A stretch of DNA of 6,203 nt from an uncultured Clostridium sp. (GTDB lineage Bacteria; Bacillota; Clostridia; Lachnospirales; Lachnospiraceae): contig UQFC01000130.1 of NCBI GenBank assembly GCA_900540335.1, positions 1 to 6,203 on the forward strand. Reading direction: 5' to 3'. A model generated the notes under the pieces. That model was not told the origin of the DNA. It did no database searches and was given only the letters and a program-made list of their open reading frames with translations. This document shows positions 4,619 to 6,203 of the stretch, in pieces. Each line of letters begins with the position of its first letter. The stretch's first letter is position 1. The position numbers and the translations under genes are program-made.

Positions 4619-6070
4619 ATGAAAGTATCATTTGAGTACGGACATGGACTGATGACAGCAGATCTTCCGGATTCCACAGACATTTTTATCCCGGGAGAGA
4701 CCGTTCCGGATCCGCCTTATATTCCGGAGGATCAGATTGAGGCAAAGACCCTGGAATCCATCCGCAACCCAATGGGAATGGAGCCTCTTTCCAAGCTGGC
4801 TCATAAAGGCTCCAAGGTAACCATCATTTTCCCGGACCGTGTAAAGGGCGGCGAGCAGCCGACCTCTCACAGAAAGGTGTCTATCCGCCTGATTCTTCAG
4901 GAGCTGTATGCAGCAGGCGTTGAAAAGAAGGATATTCTTCTGATCTGCTCCAATGGTCTTCACAGAAAAAATACCGAGCAGGAAATCCGCGGCGTTCTGG
5001 GTGATGAGCTGTTTAACGAATTCTGGTATACCCATCAGATTATCAACCATGACAGTGAGGATTATGATCACCTGGTTGATCTGGGAACCACCGATCGCGG
5101 TGACCCTGTTCTGATGAACAAATATGTATATGACAGTGATGTGGCAATCCTGATTGGCCATACCCAGGGCAACCCCTACGGCGGTTATTCCGGCGGCTAC
5201 AAGCACTGTGCAACCGGTATTACTCACTGGAGATCCATCGCATCTCATCATGTTCCGCAGGTTATGCACCGGAAAGACTTTACACCGGTAAGCGGCAAGT
5301 CTCTGATGCGTACAAAATTCGATGAAATCGGACAGCACATGGAGAAATGCATGGGCAAGAAATTCTTCTGCTGTGATGCTGTACTGGATACAAAATCCCG
5401 TCAGATTGAGATCAACAGCGGATATGCCAAGGTTATGCAGCCTCATTCCTGGATTATGGCTGACAAGCGTACCTATGTTCCGTGGGCAGAGAAAAAGTAT
5501 GATGTTATGATTTTCGGTATGCCTCAGTTTTTCCACTACGGCGAGGGTATGGGAACCAACCCCATTATGCTGATGCAGGCGATTTCCGCTCAGGTAATCC
5601 GTCATAAGAGAATTATGAGCGACAACTGCGTTATCATCTGTGCTTCTCTGTGCAACGGCTATTTCCATGATGAACTGTGGCCGTACTTAAGAGAAATGTA
5701 CGATATGTTCCAGAAGGACTACATGAATACTCTTCCGGATATGAACCGGTATGGTGAGTATTTTGCAACCAATGAGGAATACATCCGCAAGTACCGCTTC
5801 TGCAATGCCTTCCATCCGTTCCACGGCTTTTCTATGATTAGCTGCGCACACATTGCGGAAATGAACACCTCCGCTATTTACCTGTGCGGAGCTCAGGAGC
5901 CGGGCTACGCAAGAGGAATGGGTCTTAAGACAAGAGCAACCATTGAAGAGGCTCTTGAGGATGCGAAGAAGAAATTCGTAGGCCCGAACCCCAACATTCT
6001 GGCTCTGCCTCAGACCTTTAAGCTGGGCGCAGTTCATCTGATGATGAAGGACGACGTATATCAGGGCTAA
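4619..6070 (+). CDS. LarA-like (DUF2088) nickel-pincer racemase/epimerase homologue
   Basis: This 483-residue protein is longer than lactate racemase LarA (about 424). LarA uses a nickel-pincer nucleotide bound to a lysine to move hydride at C2 of a 2-hydroxyacid. By eye the following correspond: R74 (FPDR) to LarA R75; H115 (GLHRKNT) to H108; H181 (LIGH) to H174; K195 in SGGYK to the cofactor-linked K184; H210 or H211 (IASHH) to H200; and Q320 to Q295. The catalytic K298 appears to be S323 (MQAIS for LarA YQAVK). Cofactor binding is thus expected but the substrate probably differs. Known LarA homologues include malate racemase and gluconate 2-epimerase. No signal peptide is seen, so it is cytoplasmic. 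The cofactor genes larB, larC and larE are not in the window and would have to be elsewhere. As last gene of a sugar operon it may epimerise a sugar-acid intermediate. Confidence 0.85.
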   Translation: MKVSFEYGHGLMTADLPDSTDIFIPGETVPDPPYIPEDQIEAKTLESIRNPMGMEPLSKLAHKGSKVTIIFPDRVKGGEQPTSHRKVSIRLILQELYAAGVEKKDILLICSNGLHRKNTEQEIRGVLGDELFNEFWYTHQIINHDSEDYDHLVDLGTTDRGDPVLMNKYVYDSDVAILIGHTQGNPYGGYSGGYKHCATGITHWRSIASHHVPQVMHRKDFTPVSGKSLMRTKFDEIGQHMEKCMGKKFFCCDAVLDTKSRQIEINSGYAKVMQPHSWIMADKRTYVPWAEKKYDVMIFGMPQFFHYGEGMGTNPIMLMQAISAQVIRHKRIMSDNCVIICASLCNGYFHDELWPYLREMYDMFQKDYMNTLPDMNRYGEYFATNEEYIRKYRFCNAFHPFHGFSMISCAHIAEMNTSAIYLCGAQEPGYARGMGLKTRATIEEALEDAKKKFVGPNPNILALPQTFKLGAVHLMMKDDVYQG

Positions 6071-6094
6071 ATAAAAAAGAAATACAGGTTTCTG

Positions 6095-6111
6095 GCCGGA
6101 TTTGTTCCGGC
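6095..6111 (+). other. Hairpin just after the LarA-like gene
   Basis: GCCGGA (6095-6100) pairs with TCCGGC (6106-6111) around the loop TTTGT, with two possible G-T pairs outside. It is followed by GAAGGGAAAA, not a T-run, so it is not the terminator itself. It may stabilise the 3' end of the transcript. Confidence 0.4.
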
Positions 6112-6118
6112 TGAAGGG

Positions 6119-6153
6119 AAAAGGAGTGCCGCAAAAGGAGCGGTGCTCCTTTT
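6119..6153 (+). terminator. Intrinsic terminator of the operon
   Basis: AAAAGGAGTGCCGC (6119-6132) pairs with GCGGTGCTCCTTTT (6140-6153) over 14 bp, including two G-T pairs, around the loop AAAAGGA. The stem runs into TTTTTGTTT. A second AAAAGGAG at 6133-6140 can instead form a perfect 8-bp stem with CTCCTTTT (loop CGGTG), sharing the same 3' arm. Either form ends in the T-rich tract, 48 bases after the last stop codon. Confidence 0.8.
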
Positions 6154-6154
6154 T

Positions 6155-6203
6155 GTTTGCGCGCCATGGGCGCGCTCTAATGGGTGAAAGTCGTGTGTTC
6201 TGC
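6155..6203 (+). mobile_element. Candidate 5' end of a group IIC intron (partial, runs off window)
   Basis: After the terminator T-run the sequence reads GTTTG, then CGCGCC-ATG-GGCGCG, then CTCTAATGGGTGAAAGTC. This order resembles the start of group IIC introns such as the Oceanobacillus iheyensis intron. As I recall it, that intron begins GTGTG, then a CCC/CATGGG stem, then TCTATAGGGTGAGAGTC. GTTTG would be a one-base variant of the GTGYG 5' consensus. Position supports the call, since class C introns insert immediately downstream of intrinsic terminator hairpins. Only about 49 bases are visible, and the reverse transcriptase gene, if present, is outside the window. The exact 5' splice point (6154/6155) is inferred. 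Confidence 0.55.

Noticed and set aside
4628..5668. Long open frame on the minus strand, antisense to the LarA-like gene (about 346 codons)
   Set aside because: It sits fully opposite a gene with recognisable LarA motifs, no convincing Shine-Dalgarno precedes it and no known domain is visible. It is a shadow.

Overview
The window reads as bacterial DNA from a mid-GC Clostridia, most likely a gut-type Lachnospiraceae. This rests on the strong AGGAGG-type ribosome sites, the AT-rich promoters, the Firmicutes flavour of every protein and the mixed codon use. It is an inference without a database search.

Layout. Positions 1-64 are the 3' flank of a leftward regulator gene and end in a leftward Shine-Dalgarno sequence, so another leftward gene probably starts just outside the window. 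Positions 65-1090 (minus) encode a LacI-family repressor. Positions 1091-1324 are a divergent control region with two LacI-type operator candidates 82 bp apart, an imperfect 13-bp-arm inverted repeat, and extended -10 promoter candidates. Positions 1325-6070 form a rightward four-gene operon: a NagA-like deacetylase, a PfkA-family phosphofructokinase, a triose-phosphate-isomerase paralogue (ATGA overlap with the kinase gene) and a LarA-like (DUF2088) nickel-pincer racemase/epimerase. A hairpin without a T-tract lies between the last two genes. The operon ends in an intrinsic terminator (6119-6153). The last ~49 bases look like the 5' end of a group IIC intron inserted directly behind that terminator.

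How it may work together. A sugar-responsive LacI repressor next to a deacetylase, a sugar-phosphate kinase, an aldose/ketose-phosphate isomerase and a 2-hydroxyacid racemase/epimerase suggests a dedicated carbohydrate catabolic pathway. At least three of the four enzymes keep their family's catalytic residues but change residues that hold the normal substrate. NagA has His in place of the phosphate-binding Arg. The TIM paralogue has lost the Ser and Gly-Gly of the phosphate clamp. The LarA homologue has Ser in place of a catalytic Lys. The kinase has a mixed ATP/PPi signature. The set is therefore unlikely to be simple GlcNAc catabolism or glycolysis, and the true substrate cannot be read from the sequence. 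No transporter, aldolase, NagB or larB/larC/larE is present here. Residue comparisons were made by eye against remembered family sequences.
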